From assembly GCF_002250505.1 (NCBI RefSeq), contig NZ_NJGY01000005.1, positions 249,033 to 313,032 on the forward strand: 64,000 nt of DNA, read 5' to 3'. A model generated the notes under the pieces. That model had not been told where the DNA came from. It saw only the letters and a program-made list of their open reading frames with translations, and did not search any database. Source of the DNA: Janthinobacterium sp. PC23-8 (GTDB lineage Bacteria; Pseudomonadota; Gammaproteobacteria; Burkholderiales; Burkholderiaceae_D). Positions 34,303 to 43,013 of this stretch are shown here, piece by piece (the first letter of the stretch is position 1; each line of letters opens with the position of its first letter). The position numbers were made by a program, and so were the translations under genes.

Positions 34303-34875
34303 TTGAAGAACGGACGGTATGAAGAAGATGGCTTGGAACTTTGGTATTTTAATGATCAACTGCATAGAGAAGATGCCCCTGCGTGTATAGAGAGTGATGG
34401 TTCAAAATCCTGGTATCACCTGGGGGAGCTGCACAGAGAAGATGGTCCTGCCGTCATATGGGGCGATGGTGCTAAGGAATGGTGGGTTGGTGGCCTTAGA
34501 CACCGTATCGGCGGTCCTGCAGTCGTCAATGCAGACGGTAGCTGCTCTTGGTATAGAGACGGTCAGTTGCACCGTGTCGACGGGCCAGCCGTAGAAGCTG
34601 GCAGTGGGGCGAAGGCTTGGTACCAAGAGGGAAAGCTGCATCGTATGAAGGGGCCGGCTGTAGAGGGTTCTGACGGCGTAACGGAATGGTACCGATATGG
34701 AGTCAAGATTCCAGACCAAGACTTCCTACCGAAGCCGTTTGACTCCAGGAAGCTTGCCTATGTTAGTGGTTATTACGGCAAGTCAGTGAAAGTTGTAGAG
34801 AACAGAATTTTGGCTCTCAGAAAAGAGTTTTTTGATGAAGGGGAAACGTCTAGAGGTGTTAAACCCAAGTGGTAA
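34303..34875 (+). CDS. HR-DGPA repeat protein A (190 aa)
   Basis: Begins with TTG at 34303 (LKNGRYEEDG), with AGGAG 8 bases upstream; the other members begin MKNG in the same position. Five tandem 23-residue repeats (LHREDAPACIESDGSKSWYH... LHREDGPAVIWGDGAKEWWV... RHRIGGPAVVNADGSCSWYR... LHRVDGPAVEAGSGAKAWYQ... LHRMKGPAVEGSDGVTEWYR) are followed by a 55-residue non-repeat tail with a Lys/Arg-rich end. The repeat is MORN-like in spacing and occurs in scattered phage, virus and bacterial proteins of unknown role. No signal peptide. Confidence 0.8.
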   Translation: MKNGRYEEDGLELWYFNDQLHREDAPACIESDGSKSWYHLGELHREDGPAVIWGDGAKEWWVGGLRHRIGGPAVVNADGSCSWYRDGQLHRVDGPAVEAGSGAKAWYQEGKLHRMKGPAVEGSDGVTEWYRYGVKIPDQDFLPKPFDSRKLAYVSGYYGKSVKVVENRILALRKEFFDEGETSRGVKPKW

Positions 34876-35055
34876 TCCTCGCCATTTAGATCTTCTTCGT
34901 TTATTTCGTTCTATGGTGCTAGATTCTCGGCCCGAAAAAGAAGAACGTACGTTAAAGTTGGATATCAATTCTGAACACTCGGTTTAAGTTCTGAGTTGAT
35001 AATGCCTTGGCCGGTTGGCAAGGTATTCCGACGAACGACAACTGCACGGGGAATT

Positions 35056-35517
35056 ATGAAGAAGCTGCACCAGGGGTATGGAGGCAAATGTATTGGCGCC
35101 GCAAGGAATGGCTTGCTGGTCATGGTGTTGGTGTTGACAGGCTGTGCAGCAGTTCGTGGAGAACCGCCATTGGTGATCTACGGCCAAGTCGTTGCGGCAC
35201 AGCCTCGCCAGGTGTTGGAGCAGCATGCAAACCCGACTGGCGCTGTAGTCGGTGGTTTGGCCGGTGGTGTGTTGGGCAATCAGTTTGGCAAGGGCAATGG
35301 CAAGAAGGCCATGACGGTCTTGGGTGCTCTCGCTGGTGCTGCGGCCGGGAGTCAGGTCGGAAAACGGGAAGATGTGAGATCCGTCATGGATTTGCAAGTA
35401 AGGATGCCTGACGGTGCGGTAGTGCCGATCACGACCAGTGATGTGGGTTTCAGGATTGGTCAGACGGTGAAGATTACTCAGCAAGGAAAGCAGGCAACGA
35501 TTGAAGCGGTAAATTGA
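35056..35517 (+). CDS. Lipoprotein with glycine-zipper 2TM domain (SlyB/17-kDa antigen-like)
   Basis: 153 residues from the ATG at 35056, with GGGG upstream. The basic start leads to a lipobox LVLTGCAA (Cys about residue 31). The glycine-zipper region GAVVGGLAGGVLGNQFGKGNGKKAMTVLGALAGAAAGSQVG is followed by a small beta domain (VRMPDGAVVPITTSDVGFRIGQTVKITQQGKQATIEAVN). Outer-membrane anchored, similar to SlyB/PcpY. More GC-rich than its neighbours in the element, so it probably came from a relative of the host. Confidence 0.82.
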   Translation: MKKLHQGYGGKCIGAARNGLLVMVLVLTGCAAVRGEPPLVIYGQVVAAQPRQVLEQHANPTGAVVGGLAGGVLGNQFGKGNGKKAMTVLGALAGAAAGSQVGKREDVRSVMDLQVRMPDGAVVPITTSDVGFRIGQTVKITQQGKQATIEAVN

Positions 35518-35572
35518 ACAAAGAAGGAAAATAGTAGATAGACCACTTAAGTGGTCTGACTGTTTTGGTGTT

Positions 35573-36346
35573 TCATGGCTTTAAATTGAAAAATTCATCA
35601 ATTTTAAGTGTCTTTTTTTGTTTAATAAAATCTTCTCTTAGCTCGCTAATCGTCTCTTTGGTTTCAGCAGAACTTCTGATGTTAGGGCTGTCATGTTGTT
35701 CAGAAGAATATTTAGATGCTGGAAGATACTCCTTTGCTTTCGTTCCTAAAAATTCAATAGCATGATCGGTTGCGACAGCAGCGTTATGAAATGCAACCCA
35801 AATTATCATTAATGCATCCATGCCAAGTCTTAAAAACTTATTTTTCTTCAAGCCGTTGCTGTTTGCCAACTTATCTTTGATGTCAAAAGCAAGCCCCATG
35901 CTTGGACTGCCTAGCTTACCATCTGTTAGGTTTTTGTTTGAATCTTGAGAGAATTTCGTTTCTTTTGATTCTTCTGGAAATTGTTCTGTGACGCTTTTCT
36001 CAACGGCAGGGATTATTTCACCTGTGTATCTGGATAATTTCTTGTTGGATATTATCTCATTGAATTCACTTTCTAGATATTGTCTTCCATTTAAGTACCA
36101 TGATACTGTTCCGTCAAAGTATTCATTTGCGGGCCCATCTTCCCTGTGCCTTAATCCATTTCTATACCAAAACTTAGAACCGTCTGATAATTCACAAGCG
36201 GGACCATCTTCTCGATGCTTTTCCCCATTGGCGTACCAGAGCATTGTTCCGTCTTGATATTCGATGGCAGGTGCATCCTCGCGGTGAAATGTGCCGTTTA
36301 CATACCAATACACATCACCAAACTCTACATGTCTTCCATTTTTCAT
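35573..36346 (-). CDS. HR-DGPA repeat protein B (257 aa, membrane-associated tail)
   Basis: MKNGRHVEFGDVYWYVNG, then three full repeats (FHREDAPAIEYQDGTMLWYA, KHREDGPACELSDGSKFWYR, RHREDGPANEYFDGTVSWYL) and NGRQYLESEF, the cap shared with proteins A and C. A long tail follows, with a hydrophobic helix near residues 175-190 (LGMDALMIIWVAFHNAAVA) and a charged, helical C-terminus. The ribosome-binding site is weak (AGAGT). A possible reading is a repeat sensor or adaptor joined to a membrane or helical effector part. Confidence 0.75.
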   Translation of the reverse strand: MKNGRHVEFGDVYWYVNGTFHREDAPAIEYQDGTMLWYANGEKHREDGPACELSDGSKFWYRNGLRHREDGPANEYFDGTVSWYLNGRQYLESEFNEIISNKKLSRYTGEIIPAVEKSVTEQFPEESKETKFSQDSNKNLTDGKLGSPSMGLAFDIKDKLANSNGLKKNKFLRLGMDALMIIWVAFHNAAVATDHAIEFLGTKAKEYLPASKYSSEQHDSPNIRSSAETKETISELREDFIKQKKTLKIDEFFNLKP

Positions 36347-36454
36347 ACTTACTCTCCATTAAACTATACAATGCTATTGAAGCGAAGAGTAAAGTCAATG
36401 AAAAGTATGATGAATTTATAGGTATGAAAACATTACCAAAATAAGTGTGCTTTA

Positions 36455-36922
36455 TTAAGGATTCCTTTTTAGTTTTTTAGTATCTACTGCTGCGTTTAAA
36501 TTTTTTCTCAGTGCCAGCATAGCTGAGACAATGGTTGACACATCACTAAGTTGACTGTCATCAAGTGTTTCAAGCGCTGACTGAACACTCTTGACCTTGT
36601 TAAGCGGAAAATCCGATTTAGTGTATTCCACGCCGTTTAAGAACCATTCAGTCATTCCGTCAGGATCTTCAATCGCTGGGCCATCATCACGGTGGAGCTT
36701 TCCGTGCTGATACCATTCTTTTCTACCATTAGCAGATTCAAAGGCAGGACCATCATCACGGTGAAGTTTTCCATTAATCCACCATTCTCGGCTACCATCT
36801 ACATCCTCAATCGCGGGGCCATCTTGACGATGTATAAAATTTTTTAACATCCAAACTATTCTTCCACCTCTTTTTGTTACTGGAATAGATTTCTCCACTA
36901 CTGCTTCATTGATATTTTTCAT
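36455..36922 (-). CDS. HR-DGPA repeat protein C (155 aa)
   Basis: An N-terminal extension (MKNINEAVVEKSIPVTKRGGRIVWML) precedes three repeats (IHRQDGPAIEDVDGSREWWI, LHRDDGPAFESANGRKEWYQ, LHRDDGPAIEDPDGMTEWFL). The NGVEYTKSDF cap and a C-terminal helix (DDSQLSDVSTIVSAMLALRKNLNAAVD) follow. It shares the final LALRK-F/N helix with protein A. GGAGGAAA precedes the start. Next to protein B in the same direction. Confidence 0.78.
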   Translation of the reverse strand: MKNINEAVVEKSIPVTKRGGRIVWMLKNFIHRQDGPAIEDVDGSREWWINGKLHRDDGPAFESANGRKEWYQHGKLHRDDGPAIEDPDGMTEWFLNGVEYTKSDFPLNKVKSVQSALETLDDSQLSDVSTIVSAMLALRKNLNAAVDTKKLKRNP

Positions 36923-37067
36923 ATTTCCTCCATAATAATTAATCTTATTAAATTGAAGGAAGAAATCAAGACTGTGAGTGCAATAAAAAAAGCTCCATGA
37001 GCGAGCTTCCTTGTATGCATAGGCGAAACGATCTATATTTATTAATTTTATCGCTCGTTCTGAACCG

Positions 37068-37463
37068 TTAGATGTCCACTGGCAATTTTCTTGTTCGTGA
37101 CTTGTTCCAAGCGATCTTGCAGACCTGTTCTAGTACCTGCATGATGCTCTCGCGGTCGTAGACCGAAACGTCTTCCAATGCCAAATAAATACGCTTGGCT
37201 TGGTCTTCAACGCGAACGCTGCTATCCATGATCAGTTCATCCAAGCCACATTCAAAAATGTCGGCCATATCGGATAGCCTGGTGATCGACGGCTCTGCCG
37301 TCCCCTGTTCGTATCTTGCATAAGCTGCTGTTCCTATGCCAAGCCTTTGAGCCACCATGTCCTGCGTGTAGCCGGTCGCTTCTCTCCGCCTTTTGATCCT
37401 GGAACCAATCTGTTTCTTCAGCTTTTCGTGCTTTGTTTTTTGCTTCACGCTGTCATTGGTCAT
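37068..37463 (-). CDS. XRE-family transcriptional regulator
   Basis: 131 residues. A helix-turn-helix is visible in IKRRREATGYTQDMVAQRLGIGTAAYARYEQGTAEPSITRLSDMADIFECGLDELIM (residues ~24-80), typical of the Cro/CI-type fold. The C-terminus is helical. Its promoter contains a palindrome (37482-37504) nearly identical to one before the 29910-30608 gene. It is therefore likely an autoregulated element repressor that also controls that gene. GTG at 37466 is an alternative start. Confidence 0.85.
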   Translation of the reverse strand: MTNDSVKQKTKHEKLKKQIGSRIKRRREATGYTQDMVAQRLGIGTAAYARYEQGTAEPSITRLSDMADIFECGLDELIMDSSVRVEDQAKRIYLALEDVSVYDRESIMQVLEQVCKIAWNKSRTRKLPVDI

Positions 37464-37481
37464 CACTGTAGGTAGTGGTAG

Positions 37482-37504
37482 TTAAATTCATATGATTTTG
37501 ACTG
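37482..37504. promoter_or_regulatory. Operator-like palindrome at the XRE promoter
   Basis: TCATATGATTTT core, 21 of 23 positions shared with 30657-30679; located 19 bases upstream of the regulator start, where a bound repressor would block RNA polymerase. Confidence 0.6.
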
Positions 37505-37678
37505 AGAACAGGGCAGAGTTCAAGGTGCAAGAGCGCACTAGAGCGACGATCTAGTGTTGAGGTGCGAGTAAAGTGTGATTTTTCCGTTGCTTACAAATTT
37601 CAAACGCTTTGTTGAAATATAAGCAATTCAAAATTATCATTTTGTATTGAATCCCGAAAAAAAGTTAATGAATTTTTA

Positions 37679-37706
37679 GAAAAAAAGCACCCAGGAGGGT
37701 GCTTTG
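37679..37706 (-). terminator. Recurring-type terminator after the 118-aa gene
   Basis: AAAAAAGCACCC-AGGA-GGGTGCTTT. Follows the minus-strand pair ending at 37709. Confidence 0.8.
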
Positions 37707-37708
37707 AT

Positions 37709-38065
37709 TTAATGAACGAGCGCTTCAAGCCTACGCTTTTGCTTATTCTTCAGGCAAGACATCAGCAGTGGGTAGTTATCCAAGATTGTCTTGGTCAGTT
37801 CGTCATGCAGCTTCGTGAAGTCGTCTGAACTCATGAATTCAATCACTGAACGTGGCGTTTTCGGCATACCACAGAGCGTCATTCCCGCTTGAACCATGAA
37901 GTAGCTGTTGTAGCCAATCAGCAGTTCCTTGATACGCTCGTCATGATTGGAGCTCCACTTCTTGAAAACCTCGAGCAGAGCCTTTCCCTCATTGGTCTTG
38001 GCAAAGCTAAAAATCCTGTCATTCATTCCGTTGATGCAGTATTGAAGGCAGTTAATATTTTTCAT
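37709..38065 (-). CDS. Uncharacterised 118-aa protein following the methyltransferase
   Basis: Strong ribosome-binding site (AAGGAG) and start at 38065, 11 bases after the methyltransferase stop, so the two form an operon. Helical; MKNINCLQYCINGMNDRIFSFAKTNEGKALLEVFKKW, with a Cys in each half. No domain recognised. Confidence 0.65.
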   Translation of the reverse strand: MKNINCLQYCINGMNDRIFSFAKTNEGKALLEVFKKWSSNHDERIKELLIGYNSYFMVQAGMTLCGMPKTPRSVIEFMSSDDFTKLHDELTKTILDNYPLLMSCLKNKQKRRLEALVH

Positions 38066-38076
38066 ATCCGCTCTCC

Positions 38077-38898
38077 TTATGCCGCAACCAGATAGGTCAT
38101 TTCTTCATCCATGAGCTTATCGAGCTCCCCCACGATGGTTGCTTCATCCCCAAGCGCGGTGAAGCCAAGCTCAAGTTGCTCTGCTTCGATGCGTGCCTTG
38201 GCCATCTCAAAAAACCGTGTGTCCTTCTCAAAGCCAATGGCATTCCTACCGTGCTTCTTTGCGATCACCAGGGTAGTTGCCGAACCTGCAAAAGTATCGA
38301 GCACCACGTCTCCAGGTTTACTGTGGTTCTTGATCAGGGGCTCAATCATCCAGGAGTACTTTTCGGTTGGATGCTTGGTGTCTTTCCTGCCGATTGGACC
38401 CTCGTAGACCTGTGTCATTTCGGACTGCTTACCGAAGTTGAAGGTGTACTGTTTGCCTTTCGTAAACCACACGGCTTCTTCGATGGTGGACCTGTAATTC
38501 CAGCCAGTACTTGGAATGGGGTTTTTTTTCTTGAAATAGATCTTGTTCTTGAAGTTCAAGTGGAAGTCACGCTCGATGTAGTGAGCAATCAATCCAGTAT
38601 ATTTACGGTCCAAGAAGAGGATAACGGAACCGTTGTCTTTGAGAACCCGGACGAACTCAGCAATGAAGGGCTTGAGCCATTCATAGTAGGCTTCAATGCA
38701 CGGCCAGCTATCTTTGAAGTCGTGACCCCATGCGTCTTCGGTGGAAACGATTTTCCCACCTACCATTGTCAGCTTGTTCTTACTCGCAATGCCGTAAGGA
38801 GGATCAGTAAGTACCAGGTCAATGGACTGGTTTGCAACTGCTTTGATGCCAGCTTGGCCGTCGATGTTAAGAAGATAGTTTTGTTCGGTGATATTCAT
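38077..38898 (-). CDS. Adenine- or N4-cytosine-specific DNA methyltransferase, beta class
   Basis: 273 residues. Motif IV LVLTDPPYGIASKNK is near residue 30, and motif I VVLDTFAGSATTLVIAKKHGRNAIGFEKD near residue 205, the permuted order of the beta class. YKYS/TEKYSW motif-X-like blocks lie between. There is no restriction gene nearby, so it is an orphan; it may protect the element's DNA against host restriction or adjust gene expression. AAGGA is 7 bases before the start. Confidence 0.88.
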   Translation of the reverse strand: MNITEQNYLLNIDGQAGIKAVANQSIDLVLTDPPYGIASKNKLTMVGGKIVSTEDAWGHDFKDSWPCIEAYYEWLKPFIAEFVRVLKDNGSVILFLDRKYTGLIAHYIERDFHLNFKNKIYFKKKNPIPSTGWNYRSTIEEAVWFTKGKQYTFNFGKQSEMTQVYEGPIGRKDTKHPTEKYSWMIEPLIKNHSKPGDVVLDTFAGSATTLVIAKKHGRNAIGFEKDTRFFEMAKARIEAEQLELGFTALGDEATIVGELDKLMDEEMTYLVAA

Positions 38899-39487
38899 AG
38901 TTATTCCTTTATTTTTAATTTATGTCATATGTTTTTCCCTCCTTCTAAGTGGACCATCCGCTTAGTTGGCAGTTAGTGGGTTAATCGCTGTAGGTAATTT
39001 CTTACCTATTTGTATGTCGTCGCTGTATGGTGAGTATTATGTTTTAGGGAGGAAATTTTGTACAGCCACGCGAAGGTAGTAACCTAACGTTTGACGTTTA
39101 GCTCATTCCTGCTCTTTGATTTCTAGATATTTCACACTATCGGTGAAGACCATGAATAAATTAATAAGGAATTTATTTATTGAAAGATGTAAAAAAATTT
39201 GATAAATGTATTGACAATTTAATATATTAAATTAGATTGATTGATGAGCAAGAGACTCCCCAGGTTGTGAGGCTTACTAAGCAGACGGTTTATCCGTTTG
39301 CTTTTTTATTAGGCAATCGTCATTGAAGAATGGAATTTATTATCTTGCTTGATATCCCGGAGGAAGGTCGTAGCCTTCCTAACCCTTGCCTACAGCATCT
39401 AATATTAATGGTATAAATGCAATTTTTCTTGCCTTTTGTTTTTTGTCTTGTAAATTAATAAGATAAATATAAAAAAGGGGAGTAGAC
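38899..39487. other. Intergenic region before the DotA/TraY gene
   Basis: No gene found. Promoter-like AT-rich DNA, and a terminator-like hairpin AAGCAGACGG-TTTAT-CCGTTTGCTTTTTT at 39279-39307. The last 30 bases before 39488 contain a good ribosome-binding site (GGGGAG). Confidence 0.6.
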
Positions 39488-42283
39488 ATGAAAAAGATGT
39501 GGATTTTATTCTTGGTAATGATGTTGCCAAGATTGGCGTTTGCAAGTGGCCCATTTGAGCCAGTTGCCGACGACATTAGTGTAAAGGTGCTAGGGCAAAT
39601 ATTTGGCTCACTAGTCTCTAGCGGTGGCAATGATGCGTTTGGCAGCGCCGTCGCAACATTTAATGGAGCAATCTTGCTCATTGGCGGCATTCTTGCTACA
39701 TATACTTTACTAGCGGGTACCTTGGGGACGGCGCATGATGGAGAGATGCTAGGGAAAAAGTTTTCCTCTGTCTGGATACCAATACGTTATTCGCTTGGTA
39801 CTGCTCTGGTGCTGCCAGTTTTACCAGGAAATTACTGCATGATGCAGCAAATGGTTATGTGGTTAGTGTTACAAGGTATTGGCTTGGCCGATCTTGTATG
39901 GGACTCATACATAAAAACCCCAGGCATATCAGCAAATTTGAGTATCAATAAAAATACTGAAGACAAAGTGAAGCTACTAGCCGAAAATATTTTCATGGCT
40001 CAGGTCTGCGTTGAGTCTAATAAGAAAGCTGTCGGAGAGACTGATAGTGTGTTGAAGATAAAAAGCCGATATAACTATGCAACGGTGTATGACGATAGCA
40101 ATAGAACCTACAACTTTGGTGATCAAAAAGGTATCGCTTCAGGCTGGTCAAAAAATGATTGTGGCGAAGTGACATTTGGGGAAAAGATTGAAAACTCAAC
40201 TGTAGTCGATGGTCCTACTACAACAAACAGAGGATATTTGGGTCCGTTAGATGACTTGTTCCAGCCAACTGACATTCAACTAATCAATAAGGCACACGAG
40301 CTTGCAACTGCGGCAATGATTGTAGTTGCAGAAAAAGCGGCCCAAGAGCTTGTTAAAGATGGGGACAACCTGGATGTTGAAGCTGCTGCAAAGTTTTATG
40401 CGAAAGCTGTAAAGGTAGCAACCATGGAATACATGGCTGCTGTGAAGACAGCCGCTAACGCGGTTGCTATGTTACCGAGTGACACTACAAAATCTGCTCA
40501 TAAGTATGGTTGGTTCATGGCAGGTGCCTACTTCATGAACACCGTTGTGACCAATAACAAGATTACTAATGCTTTAGCTGCGGTGCCAGACAGCAAGTTT
40601 TCAAAGTCTGCCTTCAATGATCAAGCTGAATCGCTGCAAGCTACCGGATTGAAGGTCATTGCTGCTGGAAACCCTGACTATGGTTCAGCAGCAAATGCAA
40701 TTAATTCTAAGAAGGATAACCAAGCTTCTAAAGCGACTCAAGAATTGGGATATAGTGGGCGCATCATGAATGCACTTACTCGTGGCTTGACTTCCATTGA
40801 TCTGTATAACTTGAAAAATGACACCAGGCATCCAGTCATCGTTATCAACGAAATGGGTTCCAGACTTCAAGCGTTCTGGACAGGAATGATTCTGACACTC
40901 ATTGGCGTAACTGGCGCTGCTGGTATTGCATCACTCTTTCCTTCAGCATCTGCGATAGCTACAACTGTATCTAATGCACTCTTCATTATCATAGGATTCT
41001 TAGGTTTGCCAATCATGGCCTTGGCCGCAACTTCTTTTACAGCGAGCTACTTGATACCAATGTTGCCATTCATGATGTGGCTAGGAATCTTGGGAGGATG
41101 GCTGATAGCTGTTGTAATTAGTATAATTGCTGCACCATTATGGGCGATTATGCACCTTCACCCAAACGGCGACGATTTGACTGGTAAAGGTGGAAATGGA
41201 TATATGATGGTTCTTGGACTTCTGTTAAGACCTTGTTTGGCCATCTTCGGTTTCATAGCTGCGATTGTGATCTCTTCTGTAATGGGTGAATTCATCAATA
41301 AAGTCTTCTTCCAGGTATTCTCATTTAGCCAGGGTGACGGAAAAGGATTAGGCTTCTTCATAGGTATGATCGCTGGCACAGCTATCTATGTAGGTATTAT
41401 GTTTTCATTTATTAAAAAGACATTTGGCTTGATGCATATTATTCCTGATGAGCTTATGAGATGGATCGGTGGTGGTGGAGATCAGCTTGGGCAATATGCA
41501 GGTAAGATGGGCGAAGGATCACAAGGCAGTCTTGCAGCAGTTGCGTCTTTCACTGCTGGACGTGGTCTTACTCAAAGTATGCAAAATGGTGCAAGACAGT
41601 TGGGTGACATTGGTAAGAATTTCAAAACAAAGAAAGACAATGAAGCTAATGAGGCGAAGAATAAGGATTTTCAAGGCTTGAAGAACAGAAAAGAATTTGA
41701 CGGTCTTAAAGCCGGTATAGATAAATCTCTAGGTGGTGGCGGTGGTGATCAGGTAGCTTCCATGATGGGTATTACGGCTGACAATATTGATAGCTTTGAA
41801 AGCCAGGAGAAGATGCATCATTTGACCAATGCTATTAATTCATTAGAGCCTCATGGAGAGGATGCAGGGGCTGCATTTTTTGGTGCTATGCAAAGTGCAT
41901 CTGGTGAAGGATTCGCTTCTTACGGTGGCGCAAAAGAGGCTGCAACTGAGATATCTAAAGGGGTCGTAACAAACTCTTTACTTGCTCACGCGAAGGAGCA
42001 GTTTGGCGAAGGCGCCAATGACTACATTCGGTCAGTGGCAAACAACGAGACTGGAGGGATAGACAACGGGAAAGCAGCAAAGGCTGTCAGTGATCTGAAA
42101 AAAGCTAAAGATGCTCTTGGCCCCCAATTCCAGGATGTATTCAATAAGGCAGTCAGCGAAAACCCTAATAATGGACCTGCAATGATTACACATATGGCTA
42201 AAGCTTATGGAGCAGTAAATGTGGGAAAGAAGAAAGAGGTTGAGCCAGAACTGATTCCTGAAGGTAATAAAAACGATGTTTAA
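39488..42283 (+). CDS. DotA/TraY-family inner-membrane protein (orphan)
   Basis: 931 residues. Signal peptide (MKKMWILFLVMMLPRLAFAS), then the family's N-terminal block (FGSAVATFNGAILLIGGILATYTLLAGTLGTAHDGEMLGKKFSSVWIPIRYSLGTALVLPVLPG), a long periplasmic domain (~120-450), and at least five helices between 460 and 680 (MILTLIGVTGAAGIASLFPSA ... GMIAGTAIYVGIMFSFI). A Gly-rich cytoplasmic tail closes it. DotA and TraY belong to type IVB secretion and IncI conjugation; TraY is also the target of entry exclusion. No other Dot/Icm or Tra component is encoded here. Confidence 0.85.
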   Translation: MKKMWILFLVMMLPRLAFASGPFEPVADDISVKVLGQIFGSLVSSGGNDAFGSAVATFNGAILLIGGILATYTLLAGTLGTAHDGEMLGKKFSSVWIPIRYSLGTALVLPVLPGNYCMMQQMVMWLVLQGIGLADLVWDSYIKTPGISANLSINKNTEDKVKLLAENIFMAQVCVESNKKAVGETDSVLKIKSRYNYATVYDDSNRTYNFGDQKGIASGWSKNDCGEVTFGEKIENSTVVDGPTTTNRGYLGPLDDLFQPTDIQLINKAHELATAAMIVVAEKAAQELVKDGDNLDVEAAAKFYAKAVKVATMEYMAAVKTAANAVAMLPSDTTKSAHKYGWFMAGAYFMNTVVTNNKITNALAAVPDSKFSKSAFNDQAESLQATGLKVIAAGNPDYGSAANAINSKKDNQASKATQELGYSGRIMNALTRGLTSIDLYNLKNDTRHPVIVINEMGSRLQAFWTGMILTLIGVTGAAGIASLFPSASAIATTVSNALFIIIGFLGLPIMALAATSFTASYLIPMLPFMMWLGILGGWLIAVVISIIAAPLWAIMHLHPNGDDLTGKGGNGYMMVLGLLLRPCLAIFGFIAAIVISSVMGEFINKVFFQVFSFSQGDGKGLGFFIGMIAGTAIYVGIMFSFIKKTFGLMHIIPDELMRWIGGGGDQLGQYAGKMGEGSQGSLAAVASFTAGRGLTQSMQNGARQLGDIGKNFKTKKDNEANEAKNKDFQGLKNRKEFDGLKAGIDKSLGGGGGDQVASMMGITADNIDSFESQEKMHHLTNAINSLEPHGEDAGAAFFGAMQSASGEGFASYGGAKEAATEISKGVVTNSLLAHAKEQFGEGANDYIRSVANNETGGIDNGKAAKAVSDLKKAKDALGPQFQDVFNKAVSENPNNGPAMITHMAKAYGAVNVGKKKEVEPELIPEGNKNDV

Positions 42284-42307
42284 AAAAGCACCCTTCGGGG
42301 TGCTTTT
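42284..42307. terminator. Recurring-type terminator after the DotA/TraY gene
   Basis: AAAAGCACCC-TTCG-GGGTGCTTTT with a stable UUCG loop. It serves both the DotA gene and the small minus-strand gene whose stop overlaps it. Confidence 0.9.
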
Positions 42308-42470
42308 ACTTAGTCTTGATATTTAAGAGAGTTTCAGCTTTCTTGATCTGATCATCAAGGAAATTTTTACTGGCATCTGAGTTAAGAAGTTTCTCCCAAA
42401 TTTTCTCAATGTGCTTCTGTCTTTCAAAGGGTGAATGAGAGTACGTTGTTGGGTAATTATTCTTTCTCAT
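42306..42470 (-). CDS. Small basic helical protein (54 aa), easily overlooked
   Basis: MRKNNYPTTYSHSPFERQ, then KHIEKIWEKLLNSDASKNF, LDDQIKKAETLLNIKTK. The frame is open from 42470 to a stop in the DotA terminator. Composition (amphipathic helices, Lys/Glu) and AT-rich codons resemble neighbouring small genes. The ribosome-binding site is weak, so expression is unproven. No family recognised. Confidence 0.4.
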   Translation of the reverse strand: MRKNNYPTTYSHSPFERQKHIEKIWEKLLNSDASKNFLDDQIKKAETLLNIKTK

Positions 42471-42553
42471 GTGGAAGGGATATATTTAATGCCAGTAGTT
42501 ATGTGAGTGAAAGACAAGTGCATACAATAGTTAAATATTTTAAGATTGGAATA

Positions 42554-42910
42554 TTATTTTATCTTGATATTAATTTTGCTTGGGGTTAAGTTATTTAACT
42601 CTCGCCATCTATCTCGTTGCTCACTTACGAGTTTACTCTCTAGAATTTCTTCTTCGATGAGTAGGAGGTCAGCATTGTAAGTTCTTTCTGTTACCATGCA
42701 ATAATAAACCAGTTGGCCGATATTAGTGTTGGTCTTCGGGACGGTTTCCGAAGTACCATCCGTCTTTGTAATCTCTATCATGTTACCCTTTATGACAGCG
42801 AATACTGTATCTATATGCTTCAAATCACTAACAACATTTTGGCCATTAAAGACAAAACAGGATATTAAAAAACCTTTCAATTTTCTAAGAAAATAATATA
42901 CCCACTTCAT
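42554..42910 (-). CDS. Uncharacterised 118-aa protein
   Basis: AGGAGG precedes the start at 42910. A hydrophobic start (MKWVYYFLRKLKGFLISCFVF) could be a membrane anchor or signal; the rest is soluble (MIEITKTDGTSETVPKTNTNIGQLVYYCMVTERTYNADLLLIEEEILESKLVSEQRDRWRELN). A TTGAC-containing promoter with TTTCATATG lies 40-60 bases upstream. Opposite in direction to the DotA gene; function unknown. Confidence 0.6.
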   Translation of the reverse strand: MKWVYYFLRKLKGFLISCFVFNGQNVVSDLKHIDTVFAVIKGNMIEITKTDGTSETVPKTNTNIGQLVYYCMVTERTYNADLLLIEEEILESKLVSEQRDRWRELNNLTPSKINIKIK

Positions 42911-42971
42911 ATGCCGTCCTCCTGTTTAGGATCAACATATGAAATGAAAAGTTAAAGTCAACAGTGATGAG

Positions 42972-42996
42972 TGAAAAAAGCACCCGAAGGTGCTTT
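42972..42996. terminator. Recurring-type terminator
   Basis: AAAAAAGCACC-CGAA-GGTGCTTT. Lies after the 43014-43556 gene on the minus strand. Confidence 0.75.
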
Positions 42997-43013
42997 AGTG
43001 TATGAGTTAAAAA

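Noticed and set aside
39488..42283. A complete type IV secretion or conjugation system
   Set aside because: Only the DotA/TraY protein is present; no VirB4/VirD4/TraU-type ATPase or core complex seen on either strand.
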